Assembly: GCA_001970955.1 (NCBI GenBank)
Contig: MPUH01000294.1
Span: forward strand, 1-64,000
DNA from: Stentor coeruleus
Taxonomy: Eukaryota; Ciliophora; Heterotrichea; Heterotrichida; Stentoridae
Direction: 5' to 3'
DNA: 64,000 nucleotides
Below the pieces are notes generated by a model, which saw only the letters and a list, made by a program, of their open reading frames with translations, did no database searches and was not told the DNA's origin. Position 1 is the stretch's first letter, and each line of letters opens with the position of its first letter. Position numbers and translations under genes: made by a program. Below, piece by piece: positions 43,728-54,007 of this stretch.

Positions 43728-44710
43728 TTTTTAAGCGATTTAAAGGCTTAATATTCATTTAGTTTTTCGCAGTGGGTTTTAGAATAGGTTTAGATTGGTT
43801 TAAGATAGAGTTTTATCATAGTTTTGATTGGGTTTTGTATTAGATGATGGTTAAGAGGATTACGGAGATTAGGAGGATTTTTGTGTTGGGTGGAAGATTT
43901 TTATGTGCAGGGTTAGAAGAGATTAGGGAAGGTGGAAATTTTATATGAGAGGAGGTGTGGAAGTTTAGAGATATGGGTTTTATGTTGGCTATTGATAGAT
44001 GTTATAATGGATGATGATGAGAATGAGGTCTTTAGGTTTTAGAATTTAAGGTCAGATGGAATTATTGAATTAGGATTGGTAGGTATTAATTATTTTTGGT
44101 TTTAACTTATAGTATGTCTTTTTTAGTGGCTATTTGAATATTTTTATTGTATATATATGATAATAGAGTATGTGTTGTATCATAAAATGATTTAATCACT
44201 GGTTTTATTATATAAACAACTCATAGTTTATATAAAACTTGATAAAAAATCATTATATCATAACCCATATCCTACCAAAAACCAATATACCATTCAAATT
44301 CCTTTCTAAAACATATCTAAATATAACTATATATCTTAAACCACCCTAAAAATCATTATCTCCAATCAACCAACCTCTAATCCTATACAAATCTTCCACC
44401 CCTTATCTAAAACCCAATCCTAAACCTTTAATTTTCACTTTTCTTATAAACCAACTTAAAATATCCATCATTCCACATAAAAAAATAGGATCTTTTCCTA
44501 ATCCAAACTATTTTTTTATATAAAATCCCCCTTATCCTCTCTAAAACATATCATAGATTTTTATTCAATTTTAATCTACATAATATACTTAAAATAAACT
44601 ATCTTTCTTAATTTTATGACAATTCTTTAGACTTAAAAGCTTCTAATTATTATTATCTTCATAAATAATCTTTGAATGCCTATAAACTCAGATCAGGCCT
44701 GTATATAAAA
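43728..44710. other. Divergent intergenic region with sharp strand-skew flip
   Basis: About 43,740-44,130 is rich in G and T with almost no C on the plus strand; about 44,220-44,660 is rich in C and A with almost no G. The flip near 44,180 lies midway between the divergent NMT and winged-helix genes, so each gene is preceded by C-rich, G-poor sequence on its own coding strand. No gene is seen. Confidence 0.75.
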
Positions 44711-46303
44711 ATGGAAGGACGCAAGAACCGAGCCGACCCAGAAAGGTTTTTCCCTAAAGCTGAGGCAAGTTTAGAGGGCGCAGTTATGAAAATGAATTTT
44801 TTAAGAGAAAAAACTGAGATCAGGGTGCAAGTTCCACTTAAAACACAGATATATAAACTCATTGAAGAAAACGATGAAGGGCTGACCGTTCAGGAAATCT
44901 CGTCAAAGTTATCATTAAATACAAAAACCTGTGCGAAAGTACTAGATGAGATGATATACAAACAATCTAACCTAAGGGCAACAGCGCATAGATACGGTAG
45001 GGTCTTCGTGCACAAATATCATGTAATCAAGCCACAAGAGCCTAAACCTGAAGAAAAAGAGCCCGACGACTATCTGTCAAAAATCTCCCCGTCAATAGTC
45101 CAAGAAATCCGAGAAATCGAAAAAGACCTTGGCGAGCATATCCACAAAGCAATTTCCCAAAGTTTAAAAGATGAAAAAAAGCATAGTCGTCAGCGAATAA
45201 CATACCAAAGTTACATCCGAGCATTATTTGTTATGGCTCGCATACGGAGTTTTAAAGTCTGTTCAGTCTACGATATAAAAGAAATGATCAGAACAGAGCT
45301 AGAACCAAATGCGAAATGGTGTCTTGATAAAAAAACAGTCCTAAGAATCATATGGAAACTACGTAATTGTGGGCTAATAAAAGAATTATGCTTTAGAATC
45401 AAACTTAGAAAAGATGATGATCATGAAACATCATATCTTGGTGATCATTATGATAGTATTAATAGAGACAAAGCTAATAATAAAAGCCCAAATGTCATGT
45501 ATAAGCTTTTGGCTGCAGTTCCTGAAATATTAGCAAATGATCCTTTAGTCTTAGAATGTCCTGCTATAAAAAACCCAACTAATCGTAAACCTTTTACTCA
45601 AAACAGCACAGCTGTAGCTAAATCTTCAATAAACATAAAAAGTAAACTTATAAGAGAAATTGTGTTTATGCAAAATACAGCTTATAAAAAACTGAAAAAT
45701 AGCCCTTGTGCTATTGGGGTAATGGAAAATCTTATCAAAATGGAAGATTTTATAAAAGATGAAGAATCAGAAATCCCCACTGCTGAGCAAAATGGCTCGT
45801 ATGAGGATTTGAGCAAGGCTTACAGCCTTGCTATTTTTACTAAAGCGATATTTAAAATCCTTAACGAAGCTCTTTTTGTCAGATACAAGTTATTATTTTC
45901 AACTTTTCGTATGCCTCTTTGTTATACAGCTTTAAAAGATTTTTTTAATAAACCAACTAGGGAAGTTAATGAAAAATATCAACTAGCTTATGAGGATTTT
46001 GTTTTTGAGAAAAGAGATTTACAAAGTCCGGAGAAGGGAATTGATAGTGTGGAAATGCTTATGTCTATACCTTTACCTAAAAAAAGAAAACATACACTTG
46101 AGGATATGAGTTTACAGTTGCAGAAAATATTTTTAGTACTTGAAAGGAAGCCTGGGTTAGTAAACAATGATTTACTTAGGAAGTATGGGAAAGGAATTGA
46201 TACGGATGCTGTGGCTATGATGAAGTATCTTAGTGATTTAGGCTTTGCCCAATATAAAGCACAGGCTTGGGAAATTAAGTATAAATATGCAATAAGAAAT
46301 TGA
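44711..46303 (+). CDS. Winged-helix protein, possibly TFIIIC largest-subunit-like
   Basis: 530 residues from ATG 44711 (MEGRKNRADP); the frame is open for 13 codons upstream but only from a TTG. A first winged-helix-like unit at about 50-115 (IYKLIEENDEGLTVQEISSK, VLDEMIYKQSNL, YGRVFVHKYHV) recalls B-block-binding subunits. A second at about 165-230 (YIRALFVMARIRSFKV, DKKTVLRIIWKLRNCGLIKE) resembles the repeated Tyr/Leu-rich wHTH of GTF3C1. A coiled linker and a third helical segment end the protein. If correct it acts in RNA polymerase III transcription, but it is shorter than known GTF3C1 and the match is by eye. Stop TGA (IRN*). Confidence 0.6.
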   Translation: MEGRKNRADPERFFPKAEASLEGAVMKMNFLREKTEIRVQVPLKTQIYKLIEENDEGLTVQEISSKLSLNTKTCAKVLDEMIYKQSNLRATAHRYGRVFVHKYHVIKPQEPKPEEKEPDDYLSKISPSIVQEIREIEKDLGEHIHKAISQSLKDEKKHSRQRITYQSYIRALFVMARIRSFKVCSVYDIKEMIRTELEPNAKWCLDKKTVLRIIWKLRNCGLIKELCFRIKLRKDDDHETSYLGDHYDSINRDKANNKSPNVMYKLLAAVPEILANDPLVLECPAIKNPTNRKPFTQNSTAVAKSSINIKSKLIREIVFMQNTAYKKLKNSPCAIGVMENLIKMEDFIKDEESEIPTAEQNGSYEDLSKAYSLAIFTKAIFKILNEALFVRYKLLFSTFRMPLCYTALKDFFNKPTREVNEKYQLAYEDFVFEKRDLQSPEKGIDSVEMLMSIPLPKKRKHTLEDMSLQLQKIFLVLERKPGLVNNDLLRKYGKGIDTDAVAMMKYLSDLGFAQYKAQAWEIKYKYAIRN

Positions 46304-46716
46304 TTAAAGTTTAAGTGAGATTTTAGTATTGAGTTTAGGAATAAAAAAAAGACGGATTTGTTGAATTTTTATATTTGAAAATACTAATGTATATTTTATA
46401 GAGAAAATATTAAGTTGGGTTTTTTGATAATTTAGTGTATGAAAAAAAGGGTATTGATGGAGAAATATTGTCGTAAGTTTTATGATTACAACTTTTGCTG
46501 TGAGAAATAAATTTAGGGTTTTTATAACAGGGAATAGAGATATGCTTATATTATATATTTTTATTAAAATTCCAAAACATATACCAACTATTTATACATA
46601 CAAAATTTCCACTCCTACATTATTATCAACCCCAAACCAACTTTTAGCCTATAAAACTTTCTTTTCATCAAACCCTTCACAAAAAATCTTAAAAATTAAA
46701 CACAGGTTTAATGTAA
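46304..46716. other. Spacer, no gene seen
   Basis: The left part is G/T-rich (3' flank of the winged-helix gene); from about 46,560 it is C/A-rich (5' flank of the TTLL gene). The frame overlapping into 46,856 is a shadow of that gene. Confidence 0.65.
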
Positions 46717-48129
46717 ATGGAGAAAATCATAATCAACCTTCACAGTATTCTCTACTCAGACTGCAAATACCAAATACTCAGAGACATCGCAAGTTCTTTC
46801 GACTGGGAGATTATCGAAAAAGAAGACATCACCGATTGCGACCTAGTTTGGCATGACTGTACAATCTCCCCAGACCGGTTAAACAGTCTAAAACTCTATC
46901 AAAAAATCAACCATTTCCCAGGTATGTCAGGTATTTTCCGTAAAAACAGCATGGCCAACAATCTAAACCGTTTCCGAAAACTTTTCCCAAACGATTATAA
47001 TTTTTACCCAAAAACTTGGGTGTTACCGGGAGATTTAGCCTCATTTAAAAATACAGTCAAACAAAGGAAAAAAATCTACATAATGAAACCTGAAGCCAGT
47101 TCACAAGGTCAAGGTATTTATTTAGTTCGTGGACTTTCAGATATAAAAGAAACATCTCATCATATAGCCCAAGAATATTTAATAAACCCTCTTCTTATAG
47201 ATGGACTGAAATTTGATTTGAGAATTTATGTTTTAATTACAGGATGTGATCCTTTAAGGATTTTTATACATGAAGAAGGTCTTGCAAGATTTGCAACTGA
47301 AGAGTATTCACCACCAAACAAACAGAATTTTAATGATGTTTTTGTACATTTGACTAATTATTCGATTAATAAAAACAATCCACATTTTGTTCAGGCTGCG
47401 GCTGGGAAAAAATCACATAAGAGGAGTTTATCTAGTGTGCTTATTGTATGAAATATTTAGCAATTGAGTGAGATTGGGTTTGATGTTGAAGGCATTTGGG
47501 ACCAGATTTGTGATATTATTGTTAAGACAGTTATAACGATACAGCCATCATTAGCTTCGAATTATAGAACTTGTCAGCCTTATGATTATACAAATGGGAT
47601 GTGCTTTGAGATATTAGGTTTTGACATAATTCTTGATAACAACTTAAAACCCTGGCTCTTAGAAGTAAACCATGCTCCAAGTTTCTCTACAGACTCTTCT
47701 CTTGATGCTGAAATAAAAACCGCAGTGATATCTGAAGCTTTAATCCTAGTAGATATAAACGATAAGAAAAAAAAAGAGTTTAAAACCGAAACCAAAAAAA
47801 TGCAAAGGCACCGATCTTTAAGTGCAAAAAGTCTCAAGCCAACAAAAGAAGAAAGCATAACTCGCAAAATCGAAGAAATGAAAAAAAGAGATACTTATGA
47901 AGATTCTCATTGTGTAGGGTATATAAAATTATTCCCAGGATGTAATGATATCTATTATGATCAGTTTTTAAAAGCAGCATCAAATTCATATTATAAATTA
48001 TCAACACCTAAAAGATCAAATGTTAGTTTTATAGGAAAAGGTCAGGATTATGAAGAAGATGGGAGAAAAAATGACCAAATGAATAATATTAGTGCATGTC
48101 TTGCTAAAAGAAGAATTGCTTGGAGTTAA
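46717..48129 (+). CDS. Tubulin tyrosine ligase-like polyglutamylase (TTLL6/13 type)
   Basis: Exon 1 is 46717-47445, intron 47446-47460 is gtatgaaatatttag, exon 2 is 47461-48129; 465 residues. ATP-grasp landmarks: INHFPGMSGIFRKNSMANNL, YIMKPEASSQGQGIYL (ATP-binding Lys, about residue 122), DGLKFDLRIYVLITGCDPLR, FIHEEGLARFAT, NDVFVHLTNYSINK, and the metal-binding GFDIILDNNLKPWLLEVNHAPSF (about 300-315). These match TTLL6/TTLL13 elongating polyglutamylases best. The intron sits between the N- and C-terminal parts of the catalytic core. The basic C-terminal extension (RHRSLSAKSLKPTKEE) could bind microtubules; it is shorter than in animal TTLL6. Confidence 0.92.
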
Positions 48130-49287
48130 AAAGGTGATAAAAGTTATTAATTACATATTATCAGATAGATAAGGATATTTTTGTTGTAATATGAAAATTT
48201 TTGTATTTTAGTTGTTTTGATTAGTTGTGGGGTTTAGGGCTAATGTGAGGAGAAATTGCTTGGAAGAAGTGCAAAGATGATGAAGATATCGATGTTTGCA
48301 TAGCTGAAAAGAGGGCAAAGTATATGATGTATACGGGATCATAGTGAGAAAATTTACCTAGTATTTTATAAAATTTATTTTAAAGTTATTGGAAAGAAAA
48401 AATGATAAATTTCCTTAAAAGTAGATTTATTAGTTAATTTTTATTAGATGAGTTTGAGTTTTGGGAAGTTTAGAGTGGTAAGGGTGAGAAGATTTTAAAA
48501 TTATGATTAGTTTTTATATGTATTTCTGTTTTATATAGTAATGGAAAATATTAAAAATTTTTAGTTAAGAATATGCGATTGAGATGTGAGATAAGCTTTT
48601 AGAGATAATATTTTATGAAAAGTGACAAGCTTTTTTGAATTTTTTGGTAAAAATTTAAATTTCGTGAATGCAAGTAATGATGGAAAATGGAAAGTTTATA
48701 TAGTCGATTATCTTCAGGGCGATTGAGATTTTAAGTTTAAAGAATTTTATTGTTCTTAATAGTTGAATTATTGATTATAAAACAATAGTTATTTATGTTT
48801 TCGTCAAAAAATAAATATAATAAGTCTTGCTTTAAAAATTCAAAAATAAGCTTAGATTACTATATATAGCAAAAGAATCTGATAGACCTAACCATTTTTC
48901 CATATAAAAAACAAAAATCAAAGTTATATAATATAAAATATTTACTTTCAATATCTTTGATAATGGAACTCATAATAAATTTATTATTATAGCAATGAAT
49001 TTTTATAACTAGCACTTAACTAATCAACTAATTTTTCGGGCTTAAACCTGATCTAAAGATTTAATCATCCATATATCAATAACTACTTAAAAATTATATT
49101 CAAAACTATAAAAATCAACACCCACTTCAAACATAAAACAAATCTTAAATCATTTTAATCAAACAAAAAAACATTATTTCTAAAAACCCTTCACAAAGCT
49201 TTACTTTTTTTGCCTATTTGACCTAATTTTTTACCATCATATGCGTTTAAACATTAGACCATATTGTGGGACATATCTAATATTAAA
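48130..49287. other. 1.15-kb spacer with a possible TTLL-tail remnant
   Basis: Mostly G-rich 3' flank, turning C-rich after about 49,000. At about 48,252-48,344 a short frame reads KDDEDIDVCIAEKRAKYMM then stop. It resembles the very end of the upstream TTLL protein (NNISACLAKRRIAW) and could be a decayed duplicate tail. No complete gene. Confidence 0.45.
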
Positions 49288-49626
49288 ATGTCAGAACTAG
49301 AAAATAGTGTAACCAGAAACCTATTATTCTTGGTTAAAGATCGGAAGATTTCGAAGATAGAGTACAACAATCTTCTTAAAGTCTTCCTTTCCAAAGACAC
49401 TATGAAACGCTTAGAACAAATTCCTGATGATGAAGGGATCCGTTCTGAGCTCTTGCAGATCCTTTTAGAACCTTCTGTAAATATTCTTATCCCAACACAC
49501 AACACATCAATTGACGAACTTTCATCCCCATTAGACACATTCCTTTTATCAAAAAAACGAAGAGCTGAGAGAAATCCAGATATTTCAACAAGGGGAATTG
49601 GCATGCTAATAAAAATTGATGGATAA
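49288..49626 (+). CDS. Small protein, unknown
   Basis: 112 residues from ATG 49288 (MSELENSVTRN). Mostly helical and charged (NLLFLVKDRKISKIEYNNLLKV, KRLEQIPDDEGIRSELLQIL), with a basic tail (SKKRRAERNPD). Preceded by a C-rich, G-poor flank typical of real 5' ends in this window. No family recognised; TAA stop. Confidence 0.6.
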   Translation: MSELENSVTRNLLFLVKDRKISKIEYNNLLKVFLSKDTMKRLEQIPDDEGIRSELLQILLEPSVNILIPTHNTSIDELSSPLDTFLLSKKRRAERNPDISTRGIGMLIKIDG

Positions 49627-50189
49627 TTAGGTAATTAACACACACAAACACTTATAAAATAGGGTTTTTTGATATGAAAAAAATTAGATATTATTTTTAA
49701 GGCTTAGTTATACTTGAGTTATAAGGATAACCTAATATCTCTACCAAAAACTGACAATTACTGTCGGCCATACTTAACTTTAAAGATAAAAATTAGGACT
49801 TTTTATTTATATTACGTTGTTTTTACTAGGCTTAAATTTTAGAATTTACAAGCTAGAAACTGGAAATTTGATGCTTTTCATAGGCTTTTGTGGTTGGATG
49901 TAAGACTTTTTCAGTTCAAATTCAATCATGATTGAGATCTGAAATCATTTTAGGAACTCTTAGGCATTAATCAGGCAAATTTTTATTGATGGGTTTTGCT
50001 TGTACTATTTATATAACAAAGCAAAATATTTTATATATGAAAATCATAATATATATAGAGATAAAAATCTCTAAAATAAAAATCTCTAGAATAAAATATT
50101 TGCATGATTTTTTTGTATGACAAGGGTAAAAAAAGTCTAAAACCTATCAGATAAATTGCTGAAGGGAAAAAAAAAGTATATCAGAAAAA

Positions 50190-50699
50190 AATAATGAAGT
50201 AATAACAATCGAAATTAAAATTCAAGAAAATATCGAAACAACTTAAAGCAATTTCAGGATACTTCATCAAAAAAAACTAGAAAATGAAAGATAGCTTATA
50301 ATAATCGNCATCAAAAAAAACTAGAAAATGAAAGATAGCTTATAATAATCGGATACGTGAAGAGTTATGCAGTCATGAAGAAAAGATTTTCAAAAAAATG
50401 ACTCATGTAGGCAAAAACCAACTTGAAGTACTCTGTAATGGAGAAAAGCTAGTTATAGGCACAGAAACAAGCCTTGAAAACTAATCCTTCTAGATGATTG
50501 ACTAAAAACAGCAGCAATCAGGCAATCGAAGCATATTCCTTATAGGGATTATATAGAAGCTATTGGATTTATCAATAAAAAACTAGTTGAAACACTGAAA
50601 AAAAAGTTTTATAAACAGTATCATAATATTCTATCCCTTCATAGTAAATCAAAAATAAATAATCGTATCATCCTTAATGATAAAAAATGGATATACTAA
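50190..50699 (+). pseudogene. Degraded coding relic, family unknown
   Basis: Protein-like text moves between frames. It reads FRILHQKKLENE, then RIREELCSHEEKIFKKMTHV...LEVLCNGEKLVIGTE, then KTAAIRQSKHIPYRDYIEAIGF and KKFYKQYHNILSLHSKSKI, ending WIY and TAA at 50699. At least two frame changes and several stops separate the parts, and no GT...AG 15-mer bridges them. One break coincides with the one-base gap at 50308, so part of the damage may be assembly error. I do not recognise the family. Confidence 0.5.
50265..50351. repeat. Exact 43-nt duplication around a one-base gap (assembly artefact)
   Basis: 50265-50307 and 50309-50351 are identical and separated only by n at 50308. This is the same signature as the gap in the DUF229 gene: unmerged overlapping contig ends. 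Confidence 0.85.
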
Positions 50700-50883
50700 A
50701 AGACCTGTTAATTATCTAACTATATATAAAATAGTTATTTTTAAATACCATATATCTTATACACAAACTATCACAATTTTAAATACATTAATCAATACTT
50801 AACATTAAAACCTTACAAATCATCCTCCACGCAATCACAGCACTTTCTTAATCAAATTCCACATTAATTTTTTTTTATTATAC

Positions 50884-51816
50884 TTATTTAGTATTGAAAC
50901 AAGGACAAGCTCTACAAATAATCTTTAAAACAACCCTAGTCCTTGAAGTCGAGCTTATCACTTCATTTCTCCTTTCATCATTTTCCGTATGGTCAAATTT
51001 CGAACAAGTATAAACAGAAGTTTCTTGGTTTTTACCTTCATTTTTAATAGAAATAATAACAGAATTATCATCCCTATCACTAGACACAATTTTGCTTTCA
51101 TCTTCAGTTTTTGATTCTGATCCAGGAATACGATCATGTTTACTTTTCCAAGATTCTTCCATTATTTTAAAACCTTTTATAGGATCTTCACTATCTGTAG
51201 GACTAAAACGTGATTTATCAGGATACACAATATTTGTACACACATTATAAGGTTTTCGTCCATTTAAATCTTGATTCCAATCATTTCTTCTATATTTTAT
51301 AGGACTTGATCCTTTTGGTTTTTTTCCAGATAAAGGCGCTTTCTTATACTCACCATTTCCATATCCTCCAACATAATCTAAATTCTTATCAGTTTTCGGG
51401 GTTTCCAATAATTTTAATACACAAAGAGGACATGAATTCTTTTTAAGTAAACATTCCTCACATATAAAATGCTTACAATTCACAGAGTACATCAAATTAT
51501 CTGGTATTTTAAGACAATAATTACAATTTGATATACGTGATTGGGCTAATGCGAAAAATTGTGTCTCATTCATAGTTAGACAATTAGAGCAAACACTTTT
51601 AAGATTTTGTTTCTCGGTTTCTTCTAAGGATTTTTCACATAAAATACATTTGAATTCTTGGAGAATAAGAATAGGCACATTAGATTTGCAGTGAATACAT
51701 TGAAGAATATTTGGGGGAAATGTTTCATGGAGTTTACAAAGCCCATGATGAGTACTGTAGTTAACTTTGTAGAGCTGGGATAAATTACAACTCATACAGG
51801 TTTGGTCACAAGTCAT
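50884..51816 (-). CDS. Cys-rich RING-like protein
   Basis: 310 residues. The N-terminal 140 residues hold many CxxC pairs (CMSC, CIHC, CILCEK, CSNC). They end in a RING-like unit, CNYCLKIPDNLMYSVNCKH-FICEECLLKKNSCPLC (about 97-132), with C-x2-C, C-x-H, C-x2-C and C-P-x-C spacing; an E3 ubiquitin ligase is the simplest role. The C-terminal half is charged and Ser-rich and probably disordered. The last residues (CRACPCFNTK) include more Cys but no CaaX. TAA stop; its 5' flank on the right is G-rich on the plus strand as expected. Family not identified. Confidence 0.7.
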   Translation of the reverse strand: MTCDQTCMSCNLSQLYKVNYSTHHGLCKLHETFPPNILQCIHCKSNVPILILQEFKCILCEKSLEETEKQNLKSVCSNCLTMNETQFFALAQSRISNCNYCLKIPDNLMYSVNCKHFICEECLLKKNSCPLCVLKLLETPKTDKNLDYVGGYGNGEYKKAPLSGKKPKGSSPIKYRRNDWNQDLNGRKPYNVCTNIVYPDKSRFSPTDSEDPIKGFKIMEESWKSKHDRIPGSESKTEDESKIVSSDRDDNSVIISIKNEGKNQETSVYTCSKFDHTENDERRNEVISSTSRTRVVLKIICRACPCFNTK

Positions 51817-52112
51817 TTTTATTCTTAGTGAAATATGGGAAGTTTAAGGTTTTTTTGGGAAAATCAGTTTTTATAGGAGGGTTGATAAGGAGGATTTTTT
51901 TTTTTTAGGGTTTAGAATGTGTGATGGGTTTTAGGAAATGATTTTTATTAAGAGGAAGTTGGGAGGTTTCATAGAAAACTGCAGACTTTTAGCTGTATTT
52001 GAAGGGTAGGAATTTTTGTGGCTGGTTAAGGATTTTTTTTTAGGTTTAAATTGGTTTGTGCGTTTTGAAATAAATGCATTTATCAGCATTTTAAAGTATA
52101 ATAATCTTGAGG

Positions 52113-53144
52113 ATGAAGATGTCCTCCGACCCAAAAAAATTCCCTCCCAACCTCTCAAACTGTAGATCTCGTAAAAGCAGCATTGATTCAAGACCTCGTG
52201 TAGATTCATCATCTTCTGACGAGATGTCACTTTTCTGCCTTAAAAATCATGAGTTTAATTTCGGTCCAGATTTACACCCACAAAAACGTGTCAAAACAGG
52301 AGCAGTCGCACCACAACTCGGTAAAAACTCAGACATACACTTCGCCCCCGATATGGTCTGTGAAGAGGTTGGCATGGAAGACGATGATTTTATTCACCTA
52401 GCTAGGTCAATCTCTGAACAGAACGGAGGTATGTGCTTATCCGAAACTTGTGAAAATGAAAACTTTCCTTTAGTTTACAAGTGCAAGATGGGTCACATTT
52501 GGGAAAGTAGTGAAGTTCTTTTAAGTGGTAGTTGGTGTTGGAAGTGCAACAATTTACTTGAAAGAGCTAAGAATTATGCGGGTTGTTACGGAGGAACTTG
52601 TGTTTCGAAATCTTGTGAATTACTACTTGAGTTTGAATGCAGAAATGGACATCGGTGGAAGGCTGATCTTACCCGGTATATGCACCAGAAATGGTGTAAG
52701 CAATGCATATTGGATGATAAACATCAGAGAAAGATGAAGATTTTACAAGAACAGCAGGCTGAAGAGGAGGAGCAGGCAAGAGTCCAAGAACGGCTTTTTG
52801 CAGAAGCGAGACAAATGATGAAAGCCGAAAACGATCTCCAAAACGCTGAAACTGAGCATGAAGTAGAACTCATGGCTGAGGAGATGGCCCGTCGTTACAT
52901 AGAGAGCGCACTAATCAAAGACATAGTTGCTAGCGAGCAAGTTATTTGCGTATACAAAGTGATCTGTGCAAGTGAAAATTTTATAAAGGCAAAATATTTC
53001 AACAGCAAAATTCGAGACCAAATTACAGCCTCATATAGAAAACTAGCTAGGTCTCTACATCCAGATAAAAACAAACACCCTTTTGCCGCTGAAGCTTTTC
53101 TCAAGATTTCAAGTATTTATGCAGCAACTATGGCTAATGCTTAG
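52113..53144 (+). CDS. Zinc-ribbon repeat plus J-domain protein
   Basis: 343 residues from ATG 52113 (MKMSSDPKK), after a Ser-rich N-terminus. Two zinc-ribbon/treble-clef-like units follow: one about 110-147 (CLSETC, YKCKMGHIWESS, WCWKC), one about 162-197 (CVSKSC, FECRNGHRWKA, WCKQC). The GHxW...WCxxC form resembles ribbons found in bacterial and phage-associated proteins. A Glu/Gln-rich coiled coil (about 205-270) leads into a C-terminal J domain with YRKLARSLHPDKNKHPFAAEAF, HPD at about 316. The J domain should stimulate an Hsp70; the ribbons probably bind nucleic acid or protein clients. I do not know a named family with this order. Stop TAG. Confidence 0.78.
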   Translation: MKMSSDPKKFPPNLSNCRSRKSSIDSRPRVDSSSSDEMSLFCLKNHEFNFGPDLHPQKRVKTGAVAPQLGKNSDIHFAPDMVCEEVGMEDDDFIHLARSISEQNGGMCLSETCENENFPLVYKCKMGHIWESSEVLLSGSWCWKCNNLLERAKNYAGCYGGTCVSKSCELLLEFECRNGHRWKADLTRYMHQKWCKQCILDDKHQRKMKILQEQQAEEEEQARVQERLFAEARQMMKAENDLQNAETEHEVELMAEEMARRYIESALIKDIVASEQVICVYKVICASENFIKAKYFNSKIRDQITASYRKLARSLHPDKNKHPFAAEAFLKISSIYAATMANA

Positions 53145-53278
53145 TGTGTTTCCCTAATTAAGTGTCACTATAGCATCTATGATGTTTTATAGTTTAGACA
53201 TAAGTTTTCGTAAAATAATGAACTATTTTTTATTAGGATTTATATAGAGAAAGGTTTGCTCAATTCTTTTTTTTGTAA

Positions 53279-53971
53279 ATGGATTTGTGGTTTTTTATAG
53301 GATTAGTTGTGATTTTTATTTGCTTTGGGTATGGGATGGCTAAGAAAAAAGATTTGGGGTACCCTGAAGTGATTATTTTTGGCCCTGTGAATAGTGGAAA
53401 GACAAAGTTGCTTTATATGGTATGGGGTATGTAGCTTAGTGAAGAGGAAGGGATGAATACTGTTAGTAGTATGAAACCTAATAGTGCGGTGATTAGTGTT
53501 GGGGGTAAAATGGTAACTGTTGTTGATTATCCAGGCCATCACTTTTATTATCAGCAACTAGTCTCTAAAGTACCCACGTGTCTTGGCATGATTTTCATGT
53601 TAGACTCAACTGATAAACAATCTTTCAAAAAAGCTGCTGAAGAACTATACGAATTTATGTCTCTTCGCTATCCAAAAGAAATCCTAATTTTCTGTAACAA
53701 ACAAGACCAGCCATTTGCCAAAAAAATCTTGATGATTGAATCTGAGCTTAGCACAGAAATGTAATATTTATATAGTGAAAGGTTAAAAGTTGTCAAAGAA
53801 AACGATATTTCTGATATAAAACGAGAAAAAGTTGGCAAGGTAAACGAAAGGTTTGAGTTTTCGCATATGCTAGATTTCAATATAAAAGTAGAATTTGCTG
53901 AAGGAAGTTTAGCTAAGAACGATATTCAAGAAATCAAGTCATTTATCGAAAGAGTTTCTAAAGCTCAATAA
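53279..53971 (+). CDS. SRPRB: Signal recognition particle receptor subunit beta
   Basis: Three exons: 53279-53419, 53435-53760, 53776-53971. Introns are gtatggggtatgtag and gtaatatttatatag. The product has 220 residues. An N-terminal membrane anchor (FFIGLVVIFICFGYG) precedes a small GTPase fold: G1 GPVNSGKT at 35-42, G3 DYPGH at 78-82 and G4 NKQD at 134-137. It anchors SRP receptor alpha at the ER for co-translational targeting. Only the middle exon is visible without splicing. The DYPGH (rather than DxxGQ) and N-terminal anchor separate it from Arf/Sar GTPases. It starts 134 nt after the J-domain gene stop on the same strand. Confidence 0.92.
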
Positions 53972-54007
53972 CTAATTTTTAACTTTTTATCTATAATTTT
54001 TATATGG

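Larger units (their letters stand above)
49627..50883. other. Spacer holding a degraded coding relic and an assembly join
   Basis: Apart from the relic and duplication listed separately, the sequence is unremarkable A/T-rich DNA. Confidence 0.55.

Noticed and set aside
44672-44710. N-terminal extension of the winged-helix protein
   Set aside because: It begins at TTG, not ATG. The ATG at 44711 is preceded by typical leader sequence. The same reasoning removed non-ATG extensions at 20441, 49264, 52107 and 57769.
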